From Microbacteriaceae bacterium (GTDB lineage: Bacteria; Actinomycetota; Actinomycetes; Actinomycetales; Microbacteriaceae), in the NCBI GenBank assembly GCA_014378715.1, contig JACMNE010000002.1, positions 1 to 33,621 on the forward strand: a stretch of 33,621 nucleotides of DNA, in the 5' to 3' direction. Of the stretch, positions 23,868-33,457 are shown one piece after another. Each line of letters begins with the position of its first letter. Position 1 is the stretch's first letter. The position numbers and the translations under genes were made by a program. The notes beneath the pieces were generated by a model. The model was given only the letters and a program-made list of their open reading frames with translations. It ran no database searches and had not been told where the DNA came from.

Positions 23868-25280
23868 TCAGCCTTCGTACACGAAGTCGGCGCCGAGCGC
23901 TTCGAGCTTGTCGATGATGTGCTCGTAGCCCCGGCTGATGATGCCCATGTTGCTGATGACCGACTGGCCCTCGGCGCTCAGTGCGGCGATGAGGTGGCTG
24001 AAGCCGCCGCGCAGGTCGGGGACGTAGATGTTGGCGCCGTGCAGCTTCGTGGGGCCGGTGATGATCGCGGCCTGTTCGAAGTCGCGGCGGGCGACCCGTC
24101 GCGGGTAGCCGGGCAGGCCCTCCTTGTGCACGACGATGTCGGCGCCCATCTCGTTGAGCGCCTCGGAGAAGCCGAACCGATTCTCGTAGACGGTCTCGTG
24201 CACGACGGAGACGCCGTGCGCCTGGGTAAGGGCGACGATGAGCGGCTGCTGCCAGTCGGTCATGAAGCCCGGGTGCACGTCGGTCTCGATCGTGACGGGC
24301 TTGAGATCGCCCCCCGGGTGCCAGAAGCGAATGCCGTCCTCCTGGATGTCGAACGCGCCCCCGACCTTGCGGTACACGTTGAGGAACGTCATCATCTCGG
24401 TCTGCCTCGCGCCTTGCACGAAGATGTCGCCCTTGGTCACGAGCGCGGCCGAGGCCCAGCTCGCGACCTCGTTGCGGTCGAACAGGGCCCGGTGGGTGTA
24501 CCCCTCGAGGCGGTCGACGCCCTCGATGAGGATCACCCGGTTGGGCTCGACCGAGATGATCGCGCCCATCTTCTGCAGGATCGCGATGAGGTCCATGATC
24601 TCGGGCTCGATCGCGGCGTTCTTGAGCTCGGTGATGCCCTGGGCGCGCACAGCGGTGAGGAGCACCTGCTCGGTGGCTCCGACGCTCGGGTAGGGCAGCT
24701 CGATGAGCGCCCCCTTGAGCCCGTTCGGGGCGGTGAGGTTGATGCCCTCGTAGGTCTTGTCGACGACGGCACCGAACTTGCGGAGCGCGTCGAGGTGGAA
24801 GTCGATCGGGCGGTCGCCGATGCGGCAGCCACCGAGGTCGGGGATGCGCGCCTCGCCGAGACGGTGCAGGAGGGGGCCGCAGAACAGGATGGGGATGCGG
24901 CTGGCACCCGCGTGGGCGTCGATCTCGGCGAAGTGCGCGCTCTCGACCTTGCCGGTGTCGAAGGTCCACTCGCCGCGGGCGCCCGTGGTGACCTTGACGC
25001 CGTAGACCTCGAGCAGTCCGCGCACGACCTGCACGTCGCTGATGTCGGGAACGTCCTTGAGCAGGCTGGGGGTCTCGCCGAGGAGGGCGGCGACCATGGC
25101 CTTGGTGGCCAGGTTCTTCGCCCCGCGCACGGCGATCGTGCCGGTCAACGGCTTGCCGCCGTTGATGGTGATCGAGTCGGCCGTGAGCCCGACGCGGGCT
25201 CCCGCCTTCTGTGAGTCCTTCTGTCGTGCGCTGTCGTGCTGCGGGGACGTGTCCGGGGCGACATTGACGAGCGGATTCAT
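23868..25280 (-). CDS. murA: UDP-N-acetylglucosamine 1-carboxyvinyltransferase
   Basis: MurA transfers enolpyruvate to UDP-GlcNAc, the first committed step of peptidoglycan synthesis. The 470-residue protein has VRGAKNLATKAMVAALL (the Lys-Asn pair that binds substrate), the loop DLGGCRIGDRPIDFH with the catalytic Cys, and GFMTDWQQPLIVALTQA and GGFSHLIAALSAEG near the end. The active-site Cys is retained, unlike in Mycobacterium tuberculosis, where it is Asp, so the enzyme is predicted to be fosfomycin-sensitive. About 30 residues before the fold (VNVAPDTSPQHDSARQKDSQ) are an extension. The ATG at 25280 is preceded by GCAGG. The gene is 40 bases after leuD. Confidence 0.95.
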   Translation of the reverse strand: MNPLVNVAPDTSPQHDSARQKDSQKAGARVGLTADSITINGGKPLTGTIAVRGAKNLATKAMVAALLGETPSLLKDVPDISDVQVVRGLLEVYGVKVTTGARGEWTFDTGKVESAHFAEIDAHAGASRIPILFCGPLLHRLGEARIPDLGGCRIGDRPIDFHLDALRKFGAVVDKTYEGINLTAPNGLKGALIELPYPSVGATEQVLLTAVRAQGITELKNAAIEPEIMDLIAILQKMGAIISVEPNRVILIEGVDRLEGYTHRALFDRNEVASWASAALVTKGDIFVQGARQTEMMTFLNVYRKVGGAFDIQEDGIRFWHPGGDLKPVTIETDVHPGFMTDWQQPLIVALTQAHGVSVVHETVYENRFGFSEALNEMGADIVVHKEGLPGYPRRVARRDFEQAAIITGPTKLHGANIYVPDLRGGFSHLIAALSAEGQSVISNMGIISRGYEHIIDKLEALGADFVYEG

Positions 25281-25320
25281 AGAGATACCTGCGCTGACTG
25301 TGGGAAAAAAGGAGACGTGA

Positions 25321-25917
25321 TCACCGGGCTGGAAGGGTGCGCGGGCGCCAGGCAGCCCGTCCGGCCTCGAATTCCGTGATCTGGTCCTTGTCGCGGAGAG
25401 TGAGGCTGATGTCGTCGAGACCTTCGAGCAGCCGCCAGCGAGTGTACTCGTCGATCTCGAAGACAACCGTGATCGACCCGACCGTCGCAGTGCGTCCGAC
25501 GAGGTCGACGGTGGCTTCGATGCCCGGGTTCTCGCCGATCAGCGCCCAGATCCGCGCAGCATCCGCTTCGCTGATCTCGCCGGCGAGGAGGCCCTGTTTT
25601 CCGGCGTTGCCCCGAAAGATGTCACCGAAGCGGGGGCTCAGCACCGCGGCGAATCCGAAGTCGCGCAGCGCCCAGACTGCGTGCTCGCGGCTCGATCCCG
25701 TGCCGAAGTCGGGGCCAGCGATGAGCACACGCGCGCCCTGGAACTCGGGGCGATTGAGCACGAAGTCCGGGTTCTTGCGCCACTCGAAGAAGAGGGCGTC
25801 GTCGAAGCCGGTCTTGGTGACGCGCTTGAGGAACACCGCGGGGATGATCTGGTCGGTGTCGACGTTGGAGTCGGGCAGGGGCGCGGCGATGCCGGTGATC
25901 TGGGTGACCTTGTCCAT
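25321..25917 (-). CDS. leuD: 3-isopropylmalate dehydratase small subunit
   Basis: LeuD is the swivelling small subunit that works with LeuC in leucine synthesis, isomerising 2- to 3-isopropylmalate. The 198-residue protein has [18 protein letters not shown] at about residues 16-33, the conserved active-site block [18 protein letters not shown] near 67-84, and [18 protein letters not shown] near 93-110. The ATG at 25917 overlaps the leuC stop by one base (TGATG), so the two subunits are translationally coupled. Confidence 0.96.
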   Translation of the reverse strand: MDKVTQITGIAAPLPDSNVDTDQIIPAVFLKRVTKTGFDDALFFEWRKNPDFVLNRPEFQGARVLIAGPDFGTGSSREHAVWALRDFGFAAVLSPRFGDIFRGNAGKQGLLAGEISEADAARIWALIGENPGIEATVDLVGRTATVGSITVVFEIDEYTRWRLLEGLDDISLTLRDKDQITEFEAGRAAWRPRTLPAR

Positions 25918-27383
25918 CAGTCGTTCCCTCCTGCCGTGATGCCGTCGGCGGTGGCCGTGGCTTCTGCTGTTCTCGTGTCTGCTGCGACGTCCCACGGTCC
26001 GGAGAGCGTGCCGCGGATCGCGGTCGCGGCGGCGACCAGGGGCGAGACGAGGTGGGTGCGCCCGCCCTTGCCCTGGCGGCCCTCGAAGTTGCGGTTCGAC
26101 GTCGATGCGCACCGCTCGCCCGGGGCGAGCTGGTCGGGGTTCATGCCGAGGCACATGGAGCAGCCGGCGAAGCGCCACTCGGCACCGAAGTCGGTGACGA
26201 TCTTGTCGATGCCCTCAGCCTCGGCCTCGATGCGCACCCTGGCGGAGCCTGGCACGACCATCACCCGCACGCCGTCGGCCTTGCGGTGGCCCTTGATGAC
26301 CGACGCGAACGCGCGGAGGTCCTCGATGCGGCTGTTGGTGCACGACCCCATGAACACCGCGTCGACGGCGATGTCCTTCATCGGGGTGCCGGCGGCGAGG
26401 TCCATGTAGGCGAGGGCGCGCTCGGCCGCCGCGCGCTCGTTGTGGTCGGTGATCGTCTCGGGGTCGGGGATGGAGCCGCTGAGCGAGACGCCCTGGCCCG
26501 GGTTGGTGCCCCAGGTGACGAAGGGCTCGAGCTCATTCGCGTCGAGGTACACCTCGGCGTCGAAGACGGCGTCGTCGTCGGTGGCCAACGTGTTCCAGTA
26601 GGCGACGGCCTCGTCCCAGTCGGCGCCCTGCGGGGCGTGCGGGCGGCCGAACAGGTAGTCGTAGGTGGTCTGGTCCGGCGCGACCATGCCGGCGCGCGCC
26701 CCGGCCTCGATCGACATGTTGCAGATCGTCATCCTGCCCTCCATAGAGAGCGAGCGGATGGCGCTGCCACGGTATTCGAGCACGTAGCCCTGGCCACCGC
26801 CGGTGCCGATCTTGGCGATGACGGCGAGAATGATGTCCTTGGCTGTGACGCCGTCGCGCAGCTCGCCCTCGACCGTGATGGCCATGGTCTTGAAGGCCTG
26901 CAGCGGCAAGGTCTGGGTGGCGAGCACGTGCTCGACCTCGCTGGTGCCGATGCCCAGTGCCATCGCACCGAACGCGCCATGGGTCGAGGTGTGCGAGTCG
27001 CCGCAGACGACGGTGATGCCGGGCATGGTGAGGCCGAGCTGGGGTCCCACGACATGCACGATCCCCTGCTCGATGTCGCCGAGGGAGTGCAGGCGGATGC
27101 CGAACTCGACGGCGTTGTTGCGCAGGGTCTGGATCTGCGTGCGGCTCGTCAGGTCGGCGATCGGCTTGTCGATGTCGAGCGTCGGGGTGTTGTGGTCCTC
27201 GGTGGCGATCGTGAGGTCGGGGCGACGCACGGGGCGGCCCGCGAGGCGGAGTCCGTCGAAGGCCTGCGGGCTCGTGACCTCGTGGACGAGGTGGAGGTCG
27301 ATGTAGAGGAGGTCGGGGTTGCCGTCGGCACCCTTGACGACCAGATGGTCGTCCCACACCTTTTCTGCCAGCGTCCTGCCCAT
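25917..27383 (-). CDS. leuC: 3-isopropylmalate dehydratase large subunit
   Basis: LeuC carries the [4Fe-4S] cluster of isopropylmalate isomerase. The 488-residue protein has the aconitase-family blocks [35 protein letters not shown] and the cluster ligands in [14 protein letters not shown] and [15 protein letters not shown]. Three ATG codons in a row (27389, 27386, 27383) follow AGGAAGG; the third has the best spacing, 7 bases. A possible -10 box for the gene is at 27430-27435. It heads a six-gene run to ddl. Confidence 0.96.
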   Translation of the reverse strand: MGRTLAEKVWDDHLVVKGADGNPDLLYIDLHLVHEVTSPQAFDGLRLAGRPVRRPDLTIATEDHNTPTLDIDKPIADLTSRTQIQTLRNNAVEFGIRLHSLGDIEQGIVHVVGPQLGLTMPGITVVCGDSHTSTHGAFGAMALGIGTSEVEHVLATQTLPLQAFKTMAITVEGELRDGVTAKDIILAVIAKIGTGGGQGYVLEYRGSAIRSLSMEGRMTICNMSIEAGARAGMVAPDQTTYDYLFGRPHAPQGADWDEAVAYWNTLATDDDAVFDAEVYLDANELEPFVTWGTNPGQGVSLSGSIPDPETITDHNERAAAERALAYMDLAAGTPMKDIAVDAVFMGSCTNSRIEDLRAFASVIKGHRKADGVRVMVVPGSARVRIEAEAEGIDKIVTDFGAEWRFAGCSMCLGMNPDQLAPGERCASTSNRNFEGRQGKGGRTHLVSPLVAAATAIRGTLSGPWDVAADTRTAEATATADGITAGGND

Positions 27384-27429
27384 CATCATGCCTTCCTGTC
27401 GGGGGTGGGCGCGCACACCCAATGGGCTC

Positions 27430-27435
27430 ATTCTA
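27430..27435 (-). promoter_or_regulatory. candidate -10 box for leuC
   Basis: On the minus strand this reads TAGAAT, close to the TATAAT consensus, about 47 bases before the leuC start. I see no good -35 at 17 bases upstream, so the call is tentative. Confidence 0.35.
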
Positions 27436-27567
27436 CGTTGCGGGTTCACCGCGGCCGCCGAGGAACACGGCGGGCGGTCACGCGCTGCCGCTGTCCGCTT
27501 GTGGCGCGGGGCACGCACTCCAGGACGGCCGACGGTGACGATCCCGTTGGCCTGGTTGGGGGACACC

Positions 27568-27582
27568 GCCGTCAGTGACGGC
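27568..27582. promoter_or_regulatory. 15-bp palindrome between terC and leuC
   Basis: GCCGTCA-G-TGACGGC is a perfect palindrome with one central base. It stands 21 bases beyond the terC stop and about 130 bases upstream of the proposed leuC -10. A one-base loop argues against a simple hairpin terminator; a protein-binding site is possible. The remaining 200 bases of this gap hold nothing else I can identify. Confidence 0.35.
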
Positions 27583-27603
27583 CAGCGATTGCGCTGCGGC
27601 GGG

Positions 27604-28614
27604 TCAGGAGTCCGCGTTTTCGAGCTTCTTCTTGCGCTCGTCGTGGCCCGATTTGATCAGGCTCGCGATGGTCGCGACCGCCATCGCGCCGATGATGACC
27701 CCGAGCGACTGGAATGTGCCGATCTCCGGTGCCCACAGGATCGGCTGTCCCCCGTTGATGAACGGCAGCTCGTTCACGTGCATGGCGTGCGAGACGAGCT
27801 TCACGCCGATGAAGGCGAGGATGAACGCGATGCCGTAGTGCAGGTAGACGAGACGCTCGAGCAGCCCGCCGAGCATGAAGTACAGCTGGCGCAGGCCCAT
27901 CAGGGCGAAGATGTTGGCCGTGAACACGATGAACGGGCTCTCGGTGATGCCGAAGATCGCGGGGATCGAGTCGAGGGCGAAGAGCAGGTCGGTCGAGCCG
28001 ATCGCGAGGAACACGATGAGCATCGGCGTGAACACCTTGCGGCCGTCGATCGACACCCGCAGCTTGGCACCGTGGTACTCGTCGGTGGTCGCGACGCGCT
28101 TCTTGATCGAGCGGATGAAGAAGTTGTCCGTGGCCTCGTCGCCGCTCTCGTCACTCTGGAATGCCTGCTTGTAGGCGGTGTAGAGCAGGAACGCGCCGAA
28201 GATGTAGAAGATCCAGGAGAAGTTCTCGATGAGCTGCGCGCCGAGCAGGATGAAGATGCCGCGCAGGATGATGGCGATGATGATGCCGATCATCAGCACC
28301 TCCTGCTGCAGCTTCGGGGGCACCGCGAACCTGGCCATGATGATGACGAAGACGAAGAGGTTGTCGATGCTCAGGGAGTACTCGGTGAGCCAGCCCGCGA
28401 GGAACTGCCCGGCGTGCTCGGTGTCGCCGATGAGCAGCATCAGCAGCGCGAAGATGAGCGCCAGGCTCACGTAGAACGCGACCCACAGGCTCGACTCCTT
28501 GAGCGAGGGCACGTGCGGGCGCCGCAGCACGATCAGCAGGTCGATGATCATGATCGCGACGAGGACGATGATGCTGGTCACCTCGAAGGCGACGGGAAGG
28601 GCGGTGAGTTCCAT
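27604..28614 (-). CDS. TerC/Alx family membrane protein, probable manganese exporter
   Basis: A 336-residue polytopic membrane protein of the TerC family. At least eight membrane segments are visible. The two family motifs with acidic residues inside the membrane, [16 protein letters not shown] at about residues 78-93 and [14 protein letters not shown] at about 212-225, are present. Some members (Alx) are associated with manganese homeostasis, and the yybP-ykoY riboswitch in the leader strongly supports that role here, rather than tellurite resistance after which the family was named. The ATG at 28614 has a weak GAAAG ribosome site; the leader before it is about 145 bases. Confidence 0.9.
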   Translation of the reverse strand: MELTALPVAFEVTSIIVLVAIMIIDLLIVLRRPHVPSLKESSLWVAFYVSLALIFALLMLLIGDTEHAGQFLAGWLTEYSLSIDNLFVFVIIMARFAVPPKLQQEVLMIGIIIAIILRGIFILLGAQLIENFSWIFYIFGAFLLYTAYKQAFQSDESGDEATDNFFIRSIKKRVATTDEYHGAKLRVSIDGRKVFTPMLIVFLAIGSTDLLFALDSIPAIFGITESPFIVFTANIFALMGLRQLYFMLGGLLERLVYLHYGIAFILAFIGVKLVSHAMHVNELPFINGGQPILWAPEIGTFQSLGVIIGAMAVATIASLIKSGHDERKKKLENADS

Positions 28615-28653
28615 GGTGGTTCTTTCGATGGGAGGGTGGGCGCGTACGCAGAT

Positions 28654-28758
28654 AGCCCGAAAGTCTCTCCCGTGCAGCAGACTGCACCACCGTAACCGGA
28701 GCACCAACACTGCTGCCCGTACTGACGACTACGGCGAGGTGGGATACTCCCCTTCGCG
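28654..28758 (-). ncRNA. yybP-ykoY (Mn2+) riboswitch upstream of terC
   Basis: On the minus strand the leader begins CGAAGGGGAGTATCCC and ends GGGAGAGACTTTCGGGC, matching the two conserved strands of the yybP-ykoY aptamer (AAGGGGAGUA and GAGACYUU). The ends pair as a basal stem, CGAAGG (28751-28756) with CTTTCG (28658-28663), with one G-T wobble. The interior has further pairing segments such as CGTCAGTACG and GTGCAGTCTGCTGCAC. A TACTCT box at 28765-28770 would start transcription at about 28758, exactly at the aptamer. The expression platform is not obvious; control by sequestering the ribosome site is possible. Confidence 0.85.
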
Positions 28759-28802
28759 AATGACAGAGTACCCGATTACGCGTCCGCCGTTACCCCTGCG
28801 AC

Positions 28803-30866
28803 TCAGCCGAGCAGTTCCGGCCGCTTCCACTCGTTGCCCTGCACGTGCTCGTCGAGGAACGCGAAGACCGTCTCGTACCAGACGATCGCGTGCTGCGGCT
28901 TCAGGATCCAGTGGTTCTCGTCCGGGAAGAAGAGGAACTTGTGCCTGGTGCTGCCGTCCGCCTCCGCGTGGTGCTCGGCGAGCTCCGACCACAGGCGCAG
29001 GCTCTCGCCGATCGGCACCCGGTAGTCGTGGTCGCCGTGGATCACGAGCATCGGAGTCACGATGTCGCGCACAGAGTGGTGCGGGGAGTTGTCGATCATG
29101 CCCTGCGCCGAGAAGATGCTCTGCCAGTGCCTGGAGTTGTCGGTCGTGCCGTTGAACTGGTCGAGCGCCCACAGGCTCGCGTGGCTCACGATCGCCCGGA
29201 ACCGGGCGGTGTGTCCGGCCACCCAGTTGGCCATGTAGCCGCCGAACGAACCGCCCATCGCGGCCGTCCTGCTCGCGTCGATGTCGTCGCGCGCCTCCGC
29301 GACATCCGTTATCGACAGCAGGTCGGTGTAGGGCTTCGCTCCCCAGGAGTTCCAGCCGCGGGCGATGAAGTCGAGGCCGTACCCGGTCGAGAGGGCGGGG
29401 TCGGGCAGCAGCACCGCGTAGCCTCGGGCGACGGCGAGCAGCGGGCTCCAGCGCCAGCTCCAGGCGTTCCAGCTGTTCAGCGGGCCGCCGTGGATCCACA
29501 GCAGCAGGGGTGCCGGAGCAGCGGATGTCGCGCCATCCGGCACCAGCAACCAGGCGCGCACTCGGGCGCCGTCCTCCGCGACGGTCTCGATCTCGGTGAT
29601 GGAGCCAGGCGCCTCCGGCAGGACGGCCGGGGTCGCCAGGGCCGTGACGGCGCCGCTCCGGCTGACGCGCACGGGGTGCGAGGGGGCGGTCCACGACGAG
29701 CGGAGGGCGACGAGGTCGCCGGTGGTGGGGTCGACGGCGACGTGCGAGTAGCTGAAGTCGTCGTCCGTGAGGCGTTCCACCGGGGAGCCGTCGAGCGGCA
29801 GGCGGAAGATCGGGCCGCGGCCGTTGTCGTCGGCGGTGGCGATGATGGCGAGGTCGTCGGTGTCGAAGACCATGCTCGACTGCCAGCGGTCCCAGTCGGT
29901 GGCGATCCGGCGCGGGGCGCTGCCGTCGATGCCTGCGGTCCAGACCTCCTGGTCGGCCGGGCCGTCCGGGGTGCTGAGCTCGGTGCGCACGTAGGCGATC
30001 CGGCTGCCGTCATGGCTCACGGTCGGCGCCTGGAACTGCACGTCCGGCTCGTCGAAGAGGATGGTGCGCACCCCGGTGGCGACGTCGATAGAGGCGAGCA
30101 CATAGCGACCGGAGCGTTGCTCCTGCACACGCAGTGCGGCGATGAGGGTGGTGCCGTCCGCAGTGAGCACCTGTCCTGCGGTGTTCCCGGTGCGGCCGGA
30201 ACCGGGGGTGAGGTCGATCGGGCGAGGAAGCTGTTGGGTGTCGCCGGTGGCAACCGCGGGCACGGCGTCCTCCCGCAGCCCGGCCAGCGGCACACTCAGC
30301 AGGTGGGGCTCCGCCGGGCCCAGGTCGGCGTCCCAGTAGCGCACCGGGTAGCTTTCGTGCAGAATCGCGGCGACCTTGTGCTTCGTGCGGAGGGCGCGGG
30401 CCGCGGCATCGGCTTCGAGATCGACGGCGCTGGTCAGCAGGTCTGCGGTGATCACGATCGTGTCGCTGCGCGCGGCCGTGGCGGCGATGCCGGAGACGCC
30501 GCCGGACAGGCGTGTGACGGCGCGGGCCTCGCCACCGGCAGCGGGCAACAGCCAGAGCTGGGCCGCCTCGGTGTCGGGGTCGGCGGACGTGTCGGGGCGG
30601 GCGGAAACGAAGAGGATGTCCCCCGATCCGGTGAATCCGGCGCCGGACTCGCCCTTCGCGGAGCGGGTGAGGCGGGTGGATGCGCCCGAACCGTCGGCGG
30701 CGACGCTCCAGAGGGCGCGCTCGAAGGTGGTGCCGTCCTGGGCGAGGGTGGCGACCGTGAGAACTGCCTGCTTTCCACTGGGTGACAGGGCGAGGCTCTC
30801 CACCCGAGGGAGGGCGATGTAGTCGGCGAGACGGGAAAACGGCTGTGAATTCTTCTCGGTTGTCAT
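28803..30866 (-). CDS. S9 family peptidase (acylaminoacyl-peptidase / prolyl oligopeptidase type)
   Basis: A 687-residue serine peptidase. The N-terminal part (about 15-400) is a beta-propeller with repeated strand patterns such as GKQAVLTVATLAQDG and VSHDGSRIAYVRTEL; the C-terminal part (about 425-680) is an alpha/beta hydrolase. The catalytic Ser lies in AAMGGSFGGYMANW, Asp in VIHGDHDYRVP, and His in DENHWILKP, in the order of the family. No signal peptide is seen, so it is predicted to be cytoplasmic. The ATG at 30866 follows GGTGGGGAG, which is unusually close. An exact copy of the iterated word (29520-29532) is in the linker before the hydrolase domain, read as ATSA. Confidence 0.9.
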   Translation of the reverse strand: MTTEKNSQPFSRLADYIALPRVESLALSPSGKQAVLTVATLAQDGTTFERALWSVAADGSGASTRLTRSAKGESGAGFTGSGDILFVSARPDTSADPDTEAAQLWLLPAAGGEARAVTRLSGGVSGIAATAARSDTIVITADLLTSAVDLEADAAARALRTKHKVAAILHESYPVRYWDADLGPAEPHLLSVPLAGLREDAVPAVATGDTQQLPRPIDLTPGSGRTGNTAGQVLTADGTTLIAALRVQEQRSGRYVLASIDVATGVRTILFDEPDVQFQAPTVSHDGSRIAYVRTELSTPDGPADQEVWTAGIDGSAPRRIATDWDRWQSSMVFDTDDLAIIATADDNGRGPIFRLPLDGSPVERLTDDDFSYSHVAVDPTTGDLVALRSSWTAPSHPVRVSRSGAVTALATPAVLPEAPGSITEIETVAEDGARVRAWLLVPDGATSAAPAPLLLWIHGGPLNSWNAWSWRWSPLLAVARGYAVLLPDPALSTGYGLDFIARGWNSWGAKPYTDLLSITDVAEARDDIDASRTAAMGGSFGGYMANWVAGHTARFRAIVSHASLWALDQFNGTTDNSRHWQSIFSAQGMIDNSPHHSVRDIVTPMLVIHGDHDYRVPIGESLRLWSELAEHHAEADGSTRHKFLFFPDENHWILKPQHAIVWYETVFAFLDEHVQGNEWKRPELLG
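29520..29532 (+). repeat. iterated 13-mer copy, in the S9 peptidase
   Basis: Exact copy, opposite to the gene, in the linker before the hydrolase domain, read as ATSA. Confidence 0.9.
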
Positions 30867-30906
30867 CTCCCCACCGTAACCACCCCGGATGTTGCGGGCA
30901 CGGATC

Positions 30907-30994
30907 CGTACCCCGTCAGTGGCCCCGTGTGTCCATCGCGTGAAATCTCGCGGCGACGTACCCCGATTCGGTGGAATTACCAGCTTCGTACCCC
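30907..30994. repeat. three copies of CGTACCCC in the S9 peptidase / CNNM divergent gap
   Basis: CGTACCCC occurs at 30907-30914, 30957-30964 and 30987-30994, all in the same orientation, within the 220-bp gap between the S9 peptidase and the first CNNM gene. The last copy is 92 bases before the CNNM start. The spacings, 50 and 30 bases, are multiples of about 10. They may be sites for a regulator or chance; the rest of the gap shows no strong promoter. Confidence 0.45.
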
Positions 30995-31086
30995 TAATGT
31001 GAAGAGAACGATGGACCATACCGATAAACCTGTGCCCCTTCACCGCCCGCACCTGATACACGCGGCACGACCGGAGGGGCTCATTC

Positions 31087-32424
31087 ATGCATGAGCTGAT
31101 CATGATCGGCATCGGGCTCGTGCTCACCGTCGGAACCGGCTTCTTCGTGGCCTCGGAGTTCGCTCTCGTGAACCTCGACCGCAACGAGCTCGAGGCACGC
31201 GAGGCCCGCGGCGAGAAGCGACTCGGCCCGACGATCTCGGCGCTCAAGATCACCTCGACCCACCTGTCGAGCGCTCAGCTGGGCATCACGCTCACGACGC
31301 TGCTCACCGGTTACACTTTCGAGCCCGCGATCAGCGCCCTACTGACCGGCCCGCTGACCGGGATCGGCATCCCGGACCAGATCGTGCCCGGCATCGGCTC
31401 GGTGATCGGCATCCTGATCGCCACGGTCTTCTCGATGATCATCGGTGAACTCGTGCCGAAGAACTTCGCCCTGGCCCTTCCGCTCGCGACGGCGAAGTTC
31501 GTCATCCCATTCCAGGCACTGTTCACCGCGGTGTTCAAGCCCGTCATCCTCCTGTTCAACAACACGGCCAACGCCATCATCCGCTCGTTCGGAATCGAGC
31601 CGAAGGAGGAGCTCTCAGGCGCCAGGAGCGCGGAGGAACTGGGGTTCCTCGTGCGCCGCTCGGCCCTGGAGGGCCTGCTCGACGCCGACCACGCGACGCT
31701 GCTCGACCGGTCGCTGCGGTTCTCGGACCACGCGGCGGCCGACGTGATGACCCCCAGGGTCAGGACGACGACGGTGCGCGCCGGGGACAGCGCTGAGCAC
31801 ATCGTGTCGCTCGCCACCTCGACCGGGTTCTCGCGGTTCCCGGTGATCGGGCGCGACACCGACCAGATCCTCGGGATCGTGCACGTCAAGCAGGCGTTCG
31901 CGGTGACCCTGCCCGAGCGCGCGATCGTCATCGCGGCGAGCCTCATGACGCCCCCGCTGCGGGTGCCCGAATCGATGGGCGTCGACTCGCTGCTCGGCAT
32001 CCTGCGCAAGCAGGGGTTTCAGATCGCGATCGTCTCCGACGAGCACGGCGGGACCGCGGGAATCGTCACGCTCGAGGACCTCGTCGAGGAACTCGTCGGC
32101 GAGCTCGAGGACGAGCACGACCGCTCCCGGGTGGGCGTGGTGCGCACCGGGCGCTCGATCACCTTCGCCGCCTCTCTCCGTCCGGACGAGCTGCTCGAAC
32201 GTGCAGGAGTCGCCGTCCCCGACGGCAAGGAGTACGACACCATCGGCGGGTTCATCGCGGATGAGCTCGACCGCACCCCGGAGCTCGGTGACGAGGTCGA
32301 GGTCGACGGCGGCGTGATGCGCGTCGAACGCGTCGACGGCAACCGCATCGAGCGGATGAAGTACACCCCCACCGACCCCGACCATGTGTCCCTGCCGAGC
32401 GCGAAGGCCGAAGTAAATGAGTGA
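31087..32424 (+). CDS. CNNM/CBS-domain transporter-like protein (hemolysin C family), first of a pair
   Basis: A 445-residue protein of the hemolysin/CNNM family, in which characterised members move Mg2+ or related cations. It has an N-terminal DUF21 membrane domain (about 1-165; segments near 5-25, 57-78, 95-122, 130-150) with FVASEFALVNLDRNELEAREA and SMIIGELVPKNFALALP, a CBS pair (about 210-340; DVMTPRVRTTTVRA and GTAGIVTLEDLVEELVGEL), and a C-terminal CorC/HlyC domain with YDTIGGFI. The ATG at 31087 has a strong GGAGGGG at 31073-31079. The stop overlaps the start of the next, related gene by 8 bases. The name hemolysin is historical. Confidence 0.9.
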   Translation: MHELIMIGIGLVLTVGTGFFVASEFALVNLDRNELEAREARGEKRLGPTISALKITSTHLSSAQLGITLTTLLTGYTFEPAISALLTGPLTGIGIPDQIVPGIGSVIGILIATVFSMIIGELVPKNFALALPLATAKFVIPFQALFTAVFKPVILLFNNTANAIIRSFGIEPKEELSGARSAEELGFLVRRSALEGLLDADHATLLDRSLRFSDHAAADVMTPRVRTTTVRAGDSAEHIVSLATSTGFSRFPVIGRDTDQILGIVHVKQAFAVTLPERAIVIAASLMTPPLRVPESMGVDSLLGILRKQGFQIAIVSDEHGGTAGIVTLEDLVEELVGELEDEHDRSRVGVVRTGRSITFAASLRPDELLERAGVAVPDGKEYDTIGGFIADELDRTPELGDEVEVDGGVMRVERVDGNRIERMKYTPTDPDHVSLPSAKAEVNE

Positions 32425-33457
32425 GTACCTGCCCGGCCTGATCTGGCTGGTCGTCCTGCTGGCCGTCAACGCCTTCTTCGTCGGGGCCGAGTTCGCGGTC
32501 ATCTCCGCGCGCCGGTCGCAGATCGAGCCGAGGGCCGAGGCCGGCAGTAAGGCCGCGAAGACCACCCTCTGGGCCATGGAGCACGCCACCCTGATGCTCG
32601 CGACGAGCCAGCTCGGCATCACCGTCTGCTCACTCGTGATCCTCAATGTGTCGGAGCCGGCGATCCACCACCTGCTGGAGATCCCACTCGGGCTCACCGG
32701 CCTCTCGGTGCAGGCCATCGGCATCATCGCCTTCGCCGCAGCGCTGCTCATCGTCACCTTCCTGCACGTCGTCATCGGCGAGATGGTGCCGAAGAACATC
32801 TCGTTCTCGGTACCGACCCGCGCCGCGCTCATCCTCGCGCCGCCGCTGGTGTTCGTCTCCAAGGTCGTCGGTCCGGTCATCTGGGTGCTCAACACGGCGG
32901 CCAACGGCATCCTGCGCCTGGTCAAGGTGCAGCCGAAGGACGAGGCGACGAGCGCGTTCACCATCGACGAGGTCGCGAACATCGTGCGCCAGTCCACCCA
33001 TGAGGGCGCTCTGACCGACGCCAGCGGAACCCTCACGGCCGCGTTCGAGTTCACCACCAAGAAGGTCGCGGATGTCGAGGTGCCCCTGGTCGACATGGTG
33101 CTGCTGCCCGAGACGGCGACGCCGGCCGACATCCAGGTCGCCGTCGCCCGGCACGGGTTCTCCCGCTACATCCTCACCGATCACGACGGCGACCTGACCG
33201 GCTACCTGCACCTCAAGGACGTCATGGACCTCACCGGCACGCACACCTTCGGCCATGCGGTTCCCGCGAAGCGCATCCGCCGACTCTCCTCGACCCTGCA
33301 GTCGAGCGAGCTGGAGGACGCCCTCGCGTCGATGCGGCGCAGCGGCGCCCACGTCGCCCAGGTCTTCGACGAGCAGGGCACCACCACCGGGGTGCTCTTC
33401 CTCGAGGACATCATCGAGGAGCTCGTCGGCGAGGTCCAGGACGCCACGAGCCTCTAG
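32417..33457 (+). CDS. CNNM/CBS-domain transporter-like protein, second of a pair
   Basis: A 346-residue relative of the gene just upstream. The DUF21 membrane part (about 1-170) has FVGAEFAVISARRSQIEPRA and HVVIGEMVPKNISFSVP, the CBS pair follows with DVEVPLVDMVLLPE, SRYILTDHDGDLTGYLHLKDV and GVLFLEDIIEELVGEVQD, and the protein ends there, without the C-terminal CorC/HlyC domain of its neighbour. The 8-base overlap indicates translational coupling, so the two may form a mixed dimer; that is inference. The copy of the iterated word in mismatch form (33066-33077) is in this gene, and a perfect hairpin of two exact copies follows the stop by 34 bases. Confidence 0.9.
   Translation: MSEYLPGLIWLVVLLAVNAFFVGAEFAVISARRSQIEPRAEAGSKAAKTTLWAMEHATLMLATSQLGITVCSLVILNVSEPAIHHLLEIPLGLTGLSVQAIGIIAFAAALLIVTFLHVVIGEMVPKNISFSVPTRAALILAPPLVFVSKVVGPVIWVLNTAANGILRLVKVQPKDEATSAFTIDEVANIVRQSTHEGALTDASGTLTAAFEFTTKKVADVEVPLVDMVLLPETATPADIQVAVARHGFSRYILTDHDGDLTGYLHLKDVMDLTGTHTFGHAVPAKRIRRLSSTLQSSELEDALASMRRSGAHVAQVFDEQGTTTGVLFLEDIIEELVGEVQDATSL

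Noticed and set aside
27604-28614. Tellurite resistance gene
   Set aside because: The family name is historical and the Mn2+ riboswitch in the leader points to metal homeostasis.
31087-33457. A true hemolysin pair
   Set aside because: DUF21 and CBS domains place them in the CNNM group of cation transporters; no toxin features are visible.
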